A stretch of DNA of 47,681 nucleotides, from positions 1 to 47,681 of the forward strand of contig CAJOFN010000004.1 in the NCBI GenBank assembly GCA_905233905.1, read 5' to 3'. The notes under the pieces were generated by a model. It saw only the letters and a list, made by a program, of their open reading frames with translations, was not told the origin of the DNA and ran no database searches. Shown piece after piece: positions 15,126-23,347 of this stretch. Origin of the DNA: an uncultured Lachnospiraceae bacterium. Its GTDB lineage: Bacteria > Bacillota > Clostridia > Lachnospirales > Lachnospiraceae. The number at the start of each line of letters is the position of its first letter. The first letter of the stretch is position 1. A program made the position numbers and the translations under genes.

Positions 15126-16061
15126 CTATTTAAGTCCTATCATCGTCCCATTTGCGCCGGAAAGCTCTATGCCTTCAGGGGCAAGCCGGGTTATCAGTGC
15201 CTTGCGGATGGGTGAATTGCCAATGAAGCTGATGGCAGCGCGGATCTTGGGAGCCATAGTGCCTTCCTCAAATTCTCCGGCCTCAAGATATTCCGAAGCC
15301 TGAGCAACGGACATATAATCCACGGGTCTTTCATCCTCCGTGCCGTAGCCTGTCATTACCTTGTCCACGCCGGTGAGTATCACTAACATATCGGCATCCA
15401 CGGCGTCTGCCAAAGCTCCGGCGGCAGTATCCTTTTCTATGACCGCGGAGGCGCCCTTTAAACGGTTGCCCTGGGCAATGACGGGGATACCACCTCCGCC
15501 GCAGGCTATAACAAGAGTCCCTCTGTCCAAAAGCGAGCGTATAACATCTATCTCTACTATCTCTAAAGGAACGGGTGTTGCGACTATGCGCCTGAAGCCC
15601 CCTTCTGTCGCGGTTACATGATTGCCCTTTTTCTCCTCTGTTAGAGCTTCCTCCTCCGTCAGCAGCCGCCCGATGATCTTTGACGGCCTGTAGAAGGCTT
15701 CGTCATAGGGATCTACCCTTACCTGGGTAAGAATGGTCGCTACGGACCTTGATATTCCACGCAGGATAAGCTCGCTGTGTATGGCGTTCTGTAGGTCGTA
15801 GCCTATATAACCCTGGCTCATGGCTGAAGCAACGCTCATGGGCGTAGGGGTATAGGCCTCGTGGCGCATGGCAAATTCAGACATGGCTGTATGGATCATG
15901 CCTACCTGCGGACCGTTGGAATGGGTGATAACGATCTCATAGTCTTCCATGGCGAAATCCGCTACGGCCTTTGCGCTTTTCTGTACTGCCTCCTGCTGCC
16001 TGGGAAGATTCGTCCCAAGGGCATTATGTCCTAAAGCAAGAACTATGCGTTTTTTCTTCAT
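15126..16061 (-). CDS. arcC: Carbamate kinase
   Basis: The 311-residue amino acid kinase starts with KKKRIVLALGHNALG and has HSNGPQVGM, ACGGGGIPVI and VEKDTAAGALADAVDADMLVILT. These are the substrate and ATP motifs of carbamate kinase. It makes ATP from carbamoyl phosphate in arginine, agmatine or purine/allantoin breakdown. No arginine deiminase or transcarbamoylase gene is nearby. It has its own promoter at 16095-16123 and may be co-transcribed with the downstream regulator and signal peptidase. Confidence 0.95.
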   Translation of the reverse strand: MKKKRIVLALGHNALGTNLPRQQEAVQKSAKAVADFAMEDYEIVITHSNGPQVGMIHTAMSEFAMRHEAYTPTPMSVASAMSQGYIGYDLQNAIHSELILRGISRSVATILTQVRVDPYDEAFYRPSKIIGRLLTEEEALTEEKKGNHVTATEGGFRRIVATPVPLEIVEIDVIRSLLDRGTLVIACGGGGIPVIAQGNRLKGASAVIEKDTAAGALADAVDADMLVILTGVDKVMTGYGTEDERPVDYMSVAQASEYLEAGEFEEGTMAPKIRAAISFIGNSPIRKALITRLAPEGIELSGANGTMIGLK

Positions 16062-16094
16062 GATAAGATCCCCTCATTAAAAAATACAGGGTTA

Positions 16095-16123
16095 ATTCTA
16101 CCCCAAAACAATTTATATTTCAA
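16095..16123 (-). promoter_or_regulatory. Promoter of arcC
   Basis: TTGAAA (16118-16123), 17 bases, TAGAAT (16095-16100) on the minus strand, followed by a GAGGGG ribosome binding site before the ATG at 16061. Confidence 0.75.
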
Positions 16124-16141
16124 CGCAGATAAGTATAAACT

Positions 16142-16259
16142 TTTCAGTCAAACAACCGATATATAAAGCAAGAGAAAGAAAGGAGATCAAGAAATTGAAT
16201 AAGAAAGCTTTCCCGAAGAATTAAGGGAGGTCTGCAAAGGTGGCGGCCCTCTCTTTTTT
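16142..16259 (+). other. Candidate plus-strand mini-transcript with a 9-codon frame and terminator
   Basis: Within the largest intergenic stretch the plus strand carries a weak promoter-like TTTTCA/TATAAA pair (15-base spacer) and an AAAGGAG site at 16179-16185. A TTG-initiated frame at 16195-16224 encodes LNKKAFPKN. It is directly followed by a hairpin (GGGAGG 16225-16230 with CCTCTC 16248-16253) and six U. The layout of a ribosome site, tiny frame and terminator is that of a leader or small-peptide transcript. No structural gene follows on this strand. I do not recognise it; it could be a remnant. Confidence 0.35.
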
Positions 16260-16268
16260 AATTATACT

Positions 16269-16325
16269 CGCGAACGCTAATAACTGCCGATGTACTTTTC
16301 AGAATTAGCTATAAATGCGTTCGCG
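16269..16325. repeat. Long inverted repeat downstream of the GT4 gene
   Basis: CGCGAACGC (16269-16277) is perfectly complementary to GCGTTCGCG (16317-16325). Inside it GCTAAT (16276-16281) matches ATTAGC (16304-16309). It lies 27 bases after the glycosyltransferase stop on the minus strand and may act as a 3' end stabiliser or terminator, although the following U-run is poor. Confidence 0.55.
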
Positions 16326-16352
16326 TGTCTGGTATACCGGCTGCTATAATCG

Positions 16353-17480
16353 TTAATGAGTATATATTAAGCTTTTGTAATACTCCTTCAGCTTTGACGC
16401 CTCGGTTTCTATGTCATATCCATGCTCTCTTATCCCTGCCATATTATCCAGTGAAGACCTTGTCCTGTCATCTGAAGGAGAGGTCAGCACCAGACGGTCT
16501 GCCCACATTTCGTCCGTGGCTTCCAGAGGTATGCTGTAGAAAGCTCCTCCCATATCGGCATCCTCCGGGATCGCATCCGATACCACCACAGGAAGTCCGC
16601 AGGCCTGCGCCTCGATATTTACAATGCCAAGCCCTTCATAAAGCGAGGGCAGCACAAATAGATCCATGCCGCAGAGAGCCCCTGACACATCGGCAAGGCT
16701 TCCGGTAAAGATCACCTTATCCTCAAGAGAATATTCCGCAACATTGTGGCGCAGAAGTCCAAGAAGATGTCCCTCTCCCACTATCAAAAGCTTATAATTT
16801 AATCCCTTATTTTCTGCAATCAGCTTAAAGATATCAAGCAGCCTTGCGTAATTTTTCTGCTCTGTAAGCCTGCCTATGGTGCCTATAAGGATCTCGTCGT
16901 CTATGCCGTATTCCTTTCTGAAGGAAGCTCTCTTCTCCTCATCAAAGGCAAAGCGCTTTGGATCAATGGCGTTTTTGATAACCGTAAAGGGATGCTCCTT
17001 AAACAGAAAGCTTCCTGCCTGTCTGCTGCAGGCTAAGCGCTTATCCGCCATTTTCTCCCCAATGGCAAGCAGGGGGATATTCCTGATGGCGTGAAGTCTT
17101 GTATCCGCAGCCCTGTCCTGATGGCTGTGGAGTATTCGGACCTTTATGCCGGCTTTTTTGGCGTAATAAAAATAGAACGGGGCGGCATTTGCCATGTTGC
17201 AATGAATAATGTCATACTCAAAGCCTTTTTTGACAAAAAACCGTCTCATTGCCGAAAGGGAAAAAATCATTTTGGAAGCAGAAAGAGGGGGCAGGATATA
17301 AACCCTGCCTCCCCGTGATCTGACCTGTCTGACAAGCGTATCGTCCGTGCAGTCATGGGTGATGAAGTCCATTTGGATGTCATCTGACATACTGCGGAAA
17401 TAACTCATGCAATAGCTCTCTATGCCGCCGCATACGTTAAATGCAGGCGTTACACAAAGTATTCTGATAGGTCTGTCCAT
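16353..17480 (-). CDS. Glycosyltransferase family 4 (GT-B fold)
   Basis: The 375-residue protein begins ILCVTPAFNVCGGIESYCMSYF, typical of the GT4 acceptor domain. It has the donor-site motifs GTIGRLTEQKNYARLLDIF and LPSLYEGLGIVNIEAQACGLPVV, including the E-x7-E region. These enzymes transfer a sugar from a nucleotide donor with retention, here probably onto a surface polysaccharide. It lies 12 bases after htrA in a region with a polyprenyl-phosphate sugar transferase, a GT2 and an LCP ligase. The sugar cannot be told from sequence. Confidence 0.88.
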   Translation of the reverse strand: MDRPIRILCVTPAFNVCGGIESYCMSYFRSMSDDIQMDFITHDCTDDTLVRQVRSRGGRVYILPPLSASKMIFSLSAMRRFFVKKGFEYDIIHCNMANAAPFYFYYAKKAGIKVRILHSHQDRAADTRLHAIRNIPLLAIGEKMADKRLACSRQAGSFLFKEHPFTVIKNAIDPKRFAFDEEKRASFRKEYGIDDEILIGTIGRLTEQKNYARLLDIFKLIAENKGLNYKLLIVGEGHLLGLLRHNVAEYSLEDKVIFTGSLADVSGALCGMDLFVLPSLYEGLGIVNIEAQACGLPVVVSDAIPEDADMGGAFYSIPLEATDEMWADRLVLTSPSDDRTRSSLDNMAGIREHGYDIETEASKLKEYYKSLIYTH

Positions 17481-17492
17481 GCCGGCTCCTTG

Positions 17493-18866
17493 TTATTTGC
17501 TTGGTATGGTAGTGAGTGTAACATTTACCTGGCTCTCCGCGTAGCCCATTATGCTCTGTCTGTATACGCTTACTGATACTTCATCCCCGGGTGAGCATTT
17601 GGCTATGGCGTTCTGGATTTCCTTCATGGAGGTAATCTTCTGGCCATTGAAGGAGGTGATGACATCACCCTTCTGAATGCCTGCCGCTTCGGCGCCACTG
17701 TCGGCTATTACCTGTGATACATATACGCCTGTGGGCATATCGTACTGTGATGCGGTCTGTTCGTTGACATCCACTCCTGCTATTCCAAGATAAGCTCCGT
17801 TGCCCTCTGCTACCTCTTCATCATCAGCATCCTTGCCGTTCATAAGGCCGGTGATGATCTGGGAAGCTTCAGTTATGGGGATGGCATAGCCTATTCCTTC
17901 TACATCGGTGTCAGCGTATTTTGCTGAAACAACACCTATTACCTCACCGTTCATGTTGAGAAGGGCTCCGCCGGAATTACCGGGGTTGACTGCCGCGTCG
18001 GTCTGGATCAGCTTGTTGGTGATGATAGTCCCGTCGTCTCCCTGAAGCTCGATCTCGCGCTCCAAGGCTGAAATGACGCCGGTTGTAACTGACTGTCCGT
18101 AACCTAAGGCATTGCCGATAACTACCGCTGAAGAACCTATGGCAAGATTCTTTGAGTCACCGATGGTCGCAACCTTTATAACCTTCATGGTCTCGTCAGG
18201 GATATCCTTGAGCTTTACCTTTACTACCGCAAGGTCAGTATCGGGGTCAGTTCCCTGGATCTCGCCCTCAACCGCCGTGTCATCATTGAAGGTGATGGTA
18301 AGCTCCTTCGCTCCTGATACAACATGGTTGTTGGTGGCTATGTAGATGTATTTATCATCCTCGCTGATAATGAAGCCGCTGCCGGCTCCCTCGCTCTCAA
18401 ACCTGCCTATCTGGCCAAACCAGTTCTGGTACTCGGTAACTGTCATGACCGAAACCTGAACAACCGAGGGCATTACGTTATCTACTATATCTGATACATC
18501 CGTAACAGTCGTGGCTGTGGAAACCGCTGTAGAATCCAGCTTGCCGTCACTCTTTGATAAGGAAACATCATCGCCTTTTGCGTGATCGCTGCTCTTCTCC
18601 AGCGCAATGGGCGCTTTGGTGGATGAGAGCATGCCTGTTACCCCGTTCACTCCCGCGAAGGCCGCTCCTCCCGCAAGACCGAATGCCAGGCCAAGAGCCG
18701 TTGCCTTTACAAGCTTGCTCCCGAAGCCGCTGGACTTTTTGGGCTTTTTGGGACTGCCATTCTGACCGCTGCCGGACTGGCTGCCGTTGTCTGTGCCGCC
18801 GCCTGTGGCATAGGGATTGTAGTCGTTGTTCTGTTTGTATTCGTAATACTCATAATTACTCATCAT
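17493..18866 (-). CDS. HtrA/DegP-like trypsin-type serine protease with PDZ domain
   Basis: The 457-residue protein has a Gly/Ser/Asn-rich cytoplasmic N-terminus and one membrane anchor (about 54-74). A protease domain follows with catalytic H181 (ATNNHVV), D211 (DTDLAVV) and S298 (NPGNSGG). The C-terminal PDZ domain (about 345-455) contains GVYVSQVIADSGAEAAGIQKGD. It is a membrane-tethered quality-control protease of misfolded exported proteins. Its promoter region carries 11-base-spaced direct repeats, suggesting control by an OmpR-type stress regulator. The ATG at 18866 follows AAAGGAG. Confidence 0.93.
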   Translation of the reverse strand: MMSNYEYYEYKQNNDYNPYATGGGTDNGSQSGSGQNGSPKKPKKSSGFGSKLVKATALGLAFGLAGGAAFAGVNGVTGMLSSTKAPIALEKSSDHAKGDDVSLSKSDGKLDSTAVSTATTVTDVSDIVDNVMPSVVQVSVMTVTEYQNWFGQIGRFESEGAGSGFIISEDDKYIYIATNNHVVSGAKELTITFNDDTAVEGEIQGTDPDTDLAVVKVKLKDIPDETMKVIKVATIGDSKNLAIGSSAVVIGNALGYGQSVTTGVISALEREIELQGDDGTIITNKLIQTDAAVNPGNSGGALLNMNGEVIGVVSAKYADTDVEGIGYAIPITEASQIITGLMNGKDADDEEVAEGNGAYLGIAGVDVNEQTASQYDMPTGVYVSQVIADSGAEAAGIQKGDVITSFNGQKITSMKEIQNAIAKCSPGDEVSVSVYRQSIMGYAESQVNVTLTTIPSK

Positions 18867-18880
18867 GGGCTCCTTTCCTT

Positions 18881-18928
18881 AAAAAAATTTTACTCAAGCA
18901 TCAGGACTACTGCCCTGACACTTGAGTA
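18881..18928 (-). terminator. Terminator of glmS
   Basis: TACTCAAG (18891-18898) pairs with CTTGAGTA (18921-18928) with an inner CAGG/CCTG stem. On the minus strand it is followed by AAA and then seven U. It lies 65 bases after the glmS stop and 15 before the htrA ATG. Confidence 0.75.
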
Positions 18929-18960
18929 TATTACATTGGATTTGTGATGAAATTGTGATG
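18928..18960 (-). promoter_or_regulatory. htrA promoter region with tandem direct repeat
   Basis: Minus strand: CATCACAA at 18960-18953 and again at 18949-18942, exactly 11 bases apart, followed by a TAATAT -10 box at 18933-18928. The -35 match is weak, as is usual for activator-dependent promoters. One-turn spaced direct repeats are typical OmpR-family binding sites. Transcription would start near 18921, inside the 5' arm of the glmS terminator. Confidence 0.5.
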
Positions 18961-18993
18961 GAAAAATGTAAAGTTTGTGAACAATACGAATAC

Positions 18994-20829
18994 TTATTCA
19001 ACAGTAACGGACTTGGCGAGGTTACGGGGCTTGTCAACATCACAGCCCTTGCCCACGGCAACATAGTAAGCGAAAAGCTGAAGGGGAATGATAGCCAGTG
19101 AGTTGGCGAAATAAGGGTTGGTCTGGGGTATGTAGATCACATAATCCGCAACCTTTTCGATCTCAACATTCTCCTCATTGGTAACAGCAAGGATGAAGGC
19201 TCCCCTTGTGCGTACCTCTACTATATTGGACATGGTCTTCTTGTAGAGGTCGGGCTGGGTAAGTATGGCTCCGACGAGCTTGCCTTCCTCTATAAGGGAT
19301 ATCGTCCCGTGCTTTAATTCTCCGCCGGCATAGGCGTCGGAGTGGATATAGGAAATCTCCTTGAGCTTGAGGGAGGCCTCCATTGAGATAGCGTAATCAA
19401 GACCCCTTCCTATGAAGAAGACATCCTTGGCGGCAATGTAGCGGTTGGCGAATTTCTGCAGGCGCTGTTTGTTGCCTAATAGCAGCTCTATCTGGTCAGG
19501 CAGCTTCTGAAGGTCGTTGATGTAGCCCTTAAGCTCATCGTCAGAGATCCTGCCGTGAACATGGGCGAATTTGATCGCCAGAAGGTACATCGCTATAAGC
19601 TGGGCGCTGTATGCCTTGGTGGTAGCAACCGCTATCTCCGGCCCCGCCCAGGTATACATTACCTGATCGGCTTCACGGGCAATGGATGAGCCTACGACAT
19701 TTACAATGCCAAGGGTGCGGCTGCCCCTTGCCTTTGCCTCTCTTAAGGCCGCAAGGGAATCTGCCGTCTCACCGGACTGGCTTATTATTATAACAAGCTC
19801 ATTTTCGCCTAAGATCGGGTTGCGGTAACGGAACTCGGAGGCTGCGTCAACCTCAACGGGAATCCTTGCCATTCCTTCGAAAATATATTTGACGGAAACG
19901 CCTACATGATAAGCGCTTCCGCAGGCTACAATGCGTATACGGTCGATAGCCCTTATATCCTCGTCTGACATGTCAAGCTCTTCGATCACTACCTGTCCGT
20001 CCTTGATCCTGGGAGCGAAGGTGTCCCTTACGGTCTTGGGCTGCTCGTAGATCTCCTTGAGCATGAAATGCTCATATCCGCCCTTTTCGGCAGCGTTCTC
20101 ATCCCAGTCAATATGCTTGGATTCCTTGGTGATCTCCTCGCAGTCAGCATTGAAGAAACGGATATCCTTTTCGGAAAGCTCAACTATCTCTTCGTTCTGT
20201 ATAAAATAAACATCCCTTGTGTACTTGAGCACCGCAGGAACATCGGAAGCGATCAGATTGCCGTCGCTTGCTATACCAACGATGAGCGGTGAATCCTTGC
20301 GGACCGCGTATACCTTGTCGGGGTGATCGGAGAATAGTATTCCAAGGGCATAGGAGCCGTCCAGGCGATCCATCACCCTTGCTATAACCTCAACAGGCGT
20401 GCCGCCATCCTGCTTGTAGTAGTAATCCAGAAGATGTGCCACTACCTCTGTGTCGGTATCGGAAACAAATACATAGCCCTTCTCCGTAAGGCGTTTCTTG
20501 ATCTTGAGATAGTTCTCAATGATGCCGTTGTGGACGATGGCTATGGTACGGTCTGAATTGAAATGAGGATGGGCGTTGATGTCGGAAGGCTCGCCGTGAG
20601 TCGCCCAGCGGGTATGTCCGATGCCTATGGTGCCTGGCATGGTCTCGCCGTCATGGGTAAGCTCGGATAAAACCTTGAGCCTTCCCTTGGATTTGGAGGA
20701 CTGGATCTTCTCTCCGTCAAAAACCGCGATTCCGGATGAGTCGTAGCCTCTGTATTCGAGCTTGCCAAGTCCGTCCAAAAGGATCGGGGCTGCCTGCCGC
20801 TTGCCTATATAACCAACTATTCCGCACAT
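18994..20829 (-). CDS. glmS: Glutamine-fructose-6-phosphate aminotransferase (isomerizing)
   Basis: The 611-residue enzyme begins MCGIVGYIGKRQAAPILLDG, with C2 as the glutaminase nucleophile, and has GHTRWATHGEPSDINAHPH. Two SIS sugar-isomerase domains follow (SGETADSLAALREAK; RGLDYAISMEASLKLKEISYIH) and the end is AKSVTVE. It makes glucosamine-6-phosphate, the first step to UDP-GlcNAc and peptidoglycan. The gene starts only 17 bases after the LCP gene stop, so there is no room for a glmS ribozyme directly upstream. Confidence 0.98.
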   Translation of the reverse strand: MCGIVGYIGKRQAAPILLDGLGKLEYRGYDSSGIAVFDGEKIQSSKSKGRLKVLSELTHDGETMPGTIGIGHTRWATHGEPSDINAHPHFNSDRTIAIVHNGIIENYLKIKKRLTEKGYVFVSDTDTEVVAHLLDYYYKQDGGTPVEVIARVMDRLDGSYALGILFSDHPDKVYAVRKDSPLIVGIASDGNLIASDVPAVLKYTRDVYFIQNEEIVELSEKDIRFFNADCEEITKESKHIDWDENAAEKGGYEHFMLKEIYEQPKTVRDTFAPRIKDGQVVIEELDMSDEDIRAIDRIRIVACGSAYHVGVSVKYIFEGMARIPVEVDAASEFRYRNPILGENELVIIISQSGETADSLAALREAKARGSRTLGIVNVVGSSIAREADQVMYTWAGPEIAVATTKAYSAQLIAMYLLAIKFAHVHGRISDDELKGYINDLQKLPDQIELLLGNKQRLQKFANRYIAAKDVFFIGRGLDYAISMEASLKLKEISYIHSDAYAGGELKHGTISLIEEGKLVGAILTQPDLYKKTMSNIVEVRTRGAFILAVTNEENVEIEKVADYVIYIPQTNPYFANSLAIIPLQLFAYYVAVGKGCDVDKPRNLAKSVTVE

Positions 20830-20846
20830 ATTTCTCTGTTCCTCCT

Positions 20847-21926
20847 TTAATATCCATAATCAACTGAATCATCTTCGTCGAAGCCGCTTATGCTTACTAT
20901 CTGCTGGCTTAAGTCTAAGACTGTCTGGGATATTTCATGCTCGCTGTCATCAAAGAGATATGCATAAAGATCCCTGACATTGGACTCCAAGGTGGTAGGT
21001 ACAACGACAGATCCCTTGCTCTTTATCGTGGCCGAACGCTTGGTGAAGGGGAAGCCTGTGGTATCCACAAGCTCATAGTCCTTGTATTCCTTTGCCAGAG
21101 ATATAAGCTCGGAAGCTGAAATACTGGTCTTGATATTGGGGAAAATGGCGTTAATAAGATCGTTGATCTCAATCAGGCTTGCCTGCTTTGCCTTCTCAAC
21201 AAGCTTTGAAACTACGGTACGCTGACGCTCCGCCCGCTTGAAGTCATTGCCGGCAGTATAGCGCACCCTGCAATATGAGGTAGCCTGCACACCATCCAAG
21301 GTCTGCAGTCCGCCTGAAACAAGATTGGAGGTCTTGCCTGTTACCTTGGCTACTTCGGGGATGTAGTTGACATTCATTATCTTGGCTTCCTCGTCGGTAA
21401 GCTCTATCTCAACTCCTCCCACCGCGTCAACAGCTTCGGTAAGGGCATTAAAATCTACTGAAACATAATCCGTGATATCCAGGTCAAGATTGGTATTAAG
21501 CATCTCGATAGCGCCTTCGGGCCCACCGTACTGGTAGGCGTTGGTCGCTTTCTGGAGGCTGTCTTCCTTGACCTCTAATAAGGTGTCACGGAAGATTGAG
21601 ACTATCCTGACCTCTTTGTTGTCGTTGTTGATGGAGCAGACCATTATGGAGTCAGAATGTCCGGTATCAAAATCTCCGTTGGAACGATTGTCTACCCCGA
21701 AAAGCGCTATGTTGGTATAGCCCTTTAGCATTTCCACCGTCTCGGTGGTCATTTCGTTGGTACGGACTTCGGTAATATTGTCGTACCCTATCATTCCGAA
21801 TTTGGTCCATACGAAAAGACCGGCTATAAGTACCAAAAGCAGGATAACTTCAAAGATAAGTATCCTTCTGCGCCTTTTACGCCTGATCTGTTTGCGGCTT
21901 AAAGGCTGCTTTGCTTTCTTTGCCAT
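20847..21926 (-). CDS. LytR-CpsA-Psr (LCP) family glycopolymer ligase
   Basis: The 359-residue protein has a basic cytoplasmic N-terminus (RKQIRRKRRRR), one membrane helix (about 23-40) and an extracellular LCP domain. Its motifs are NIALFGVDNRSNGDFDTGHSDSIMV, VSIFRDTLLEV, LDITDYVSVDFNAL, the AVGGVEIEL motif and RVRYTAGNDFKRAERQR. LCP enzymes transfer polyprenyl-linked glycopolymers to peptidoglycan or surface proteins. The neighbouring sugar-transferase and glycosyltransferases could supply such a polymer. The promoter is at 21977-22006 and glmS follows 17 bases later. Confidence 0.94.
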   Translation of the reverse strand: MAKKAKQPLSRKQIRRKRRRRILIFEVILLLVLIAGLFVWTKFGMIGYDNITEVRTNEMTTETVEMLKGYTNIALFGVDNRSNGDFDTGHSDSIMVCSINNDNKEVRIVSIFRDTLLEVKEDSLQKATNAYQYGGPEGAIEMLNTNLDLDITDYVSVDFNALTEAVDAVGGVEIELTDEEAKIMNVNYIPEVAKVTGKTSNLVSGGLQTLDGVQATSYCRVRYTAGNDFKRAERQRTVVSKLVEKAKQASLIEINDLINAIFPNIKTSISASELISLAKEYKDYELVDTTGFPFTKRSATIKSKGSVVVPTTLESNVRDLYAYLFDDSEHEISQTVLDLSQQIVSISGFDEDDSVDYGY

Positions 21927-21976
21927 TATTCATTTCCCTCTTAATATAATTATATGCTTATAAATCCAATTCATGT

Positions 21977-22006
21977 ATTTTAGCACATATATAGCGGTTC
22001 GGTCAA
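21977..22006 (-). promoter_or_regulatory. Promoter of the LCP-glmS operon
   Basis: TTGACC (22001-22006), 18 bases, TAAAAT (21977-21982) on the minus strand. A TG one base before the -10 box gives an extended -10. The -35 box directly follows the stop codon of the GT2 gene. Confidence 0.65.
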
Positions 22007-23347
22007 TCAGTATAACAGGTAGTTTTGCAGACCCATGGGCAAATTTCTGCTGTAATACGGGTCGCCTCTTTTTAAGGTTTCCTTCCAGTCCTCATAAAGC
22101 GCAGCGGTTGATGCTTCATTGAAAATCTCATCCGGTTCGGATCTTTTTACTGCCACAACTCCCGGATCAAATACTATCCTCTTTCCGGCATCCCTTACTT
22201 TAAGGCAAAGATCAAACATCAAGGAGCGCCCGATAAGCATCCGGTCAAAGCCCCCGACCTTTTCAAAAACCTTTGTATCTATCATAAAAAGAGCCTGGTC
22301 AACCATTGAAACATCACAGGGCAGGATGGCCCTGTTCATATATCCCCTGGATATGGCAGGCTGGTCATGACATGCCGGATAAACTATGCCTTTTTCATCA
22401 AAAATATAGCCGCAGTTATCTATGGCAAAACCGCGTTTTTCAAATCTTACGCCTACTATCCCCACATCCTTCTGGCGCATGATGCCATACATACGCTCAA
22501 TGAAATGGGTGTTGCGCACAGTAACGTCGTTTTCCCGGACGATTATGTATTCGTTCCTGTGTGAATTAGCATCACCGCCGTCATAATGAACGCGCCAGTA
22601 TTCACCCATGCGGTCCGGCGTGATACGTCCAGGAAGCTTGCACCTGTGAAGATGTGCCGTCGCCGCCGTGATATGCTCCCTGTATATCTTTTCCCGAAGC
22701 TTTTTGCTCTGGAGAGATATGGCATTATCCCCTAATATGCGCTTGTGGTAGAGAAGCCTTGGGATGTGCCTGACATAGGCCTTTTTCTCTATTGCCCGAA
22801 GCAAAAGATCATAGACAGCAGCCGATTCGAGCTGTTCCTTTAATGTGCCCAGGCGCTTTAAGCCTTCAACGGAAAATAGCACGCAGTCCCCTATGTAGTT
22901 GGTATGGCGTAGAAGCTCCACATTGAAATCCGGCAGAAATGCCGGATTCATGCGATTGATACCTACGAGCTCGTCCCTGTCGGAATAGATCACTTCCACC
23001 CCGGGATGGGACTTTATCTCATCGGCAAAAAGCTTAAGGGCATTTTCAGATAAACGGTCATGCTGCCCCAGAAAATAAATGTAATTGCCATTCTTGCGGT
23101 GAAGACCTACATTAAGGGCGTAGGAAAGACCTTTGTAGGATTTGAGCCTGTAATAATTAAGCCGTCCGTCGTGGGGGAATTTTTCTTTTAAAATTTTGCC
23201 TATGGCGCTGCCGGGATTTTCATCCAATACCACCAGCTCAAAATCCCTGTATTCCTGTGCGGCTATCGAATCAATGCAGTCTCCGAAAAAAGTCTGGTTG
23301 GTGGAGTGAGCCCAGATGATGATGGATATTTTGATATTATCTGTCAT
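22007..23347 (-). CDS. Glycosyltransferase family 2
   Basis: The 446-residue GT-A enzyme has an N-terminal domain with ISIIIWAHSTNQTFFGDCIDSIAAQEYRDFELVVLDE and a DxD-like YSDRDE. A second half with VDQALFMIDTKVFEKVGGFDRMLIGR resembles the rhamnosyl/galactosyl transferase lineage. It lacks membrane helices. Its start overlaps the sugar-transferase gene stop by 4 bases, so both act in one pathway, probably adding the next sugar to the polyprenyl-linked primer. The donor sugar is unknown. Confidence 0.87.
   Translation of the reverse strand: MTDNIKISIIIWAHSTNQTFFGDCIDSIAAQEYRDFELVVLDENPGSAIGKILKEKFPHDGRLNYYRLKSYKGLSYALNVGLHRKNGNYIYFLGQHDRLSENALKLFADEIKSHPGVEVIYSDRDELVGINRMNPAFLPDFNVELLRHTNYIGDCVLFSVEGLKRLGTLKEQLESAAVYDLLLRAIEKKAYVRHIPRLLYHKRILGDNAISLQSKKLREKIYREHITAATAHLHRCKLPGRITPDRMGEYWRVHYDGGDANSHRNEYIIVRENDVTVRNTHFIERMYGIMRQKDVGIVGVRFEKRGFAIDNCGYIFDEKGIVYPACHDQPAISRGYMNRAILPCDVSMVDQALFMIDTKVFEKVGGFDRMLIGRSLMFDLCLKVRDAGKRIVFDPGVVAVKRSEPDEIFNEASTAALYEDWKETLKRGDPYYSRNLPMGLQNYLLY

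Noticed and set aside
15116..15140. Two GGGGG runs (ATAGGGGGAG-ATAGGGGGAA) between arcC and the regulator as a G-quadruplex
   Set aside because: Only two G-runs are present; four are needed for an intramolecular quadruplex.
20830..20846. A glmS ribozyme directly before glmS
   Set aside because: The gap is 17 bases, far shorter than the ribozyme core.
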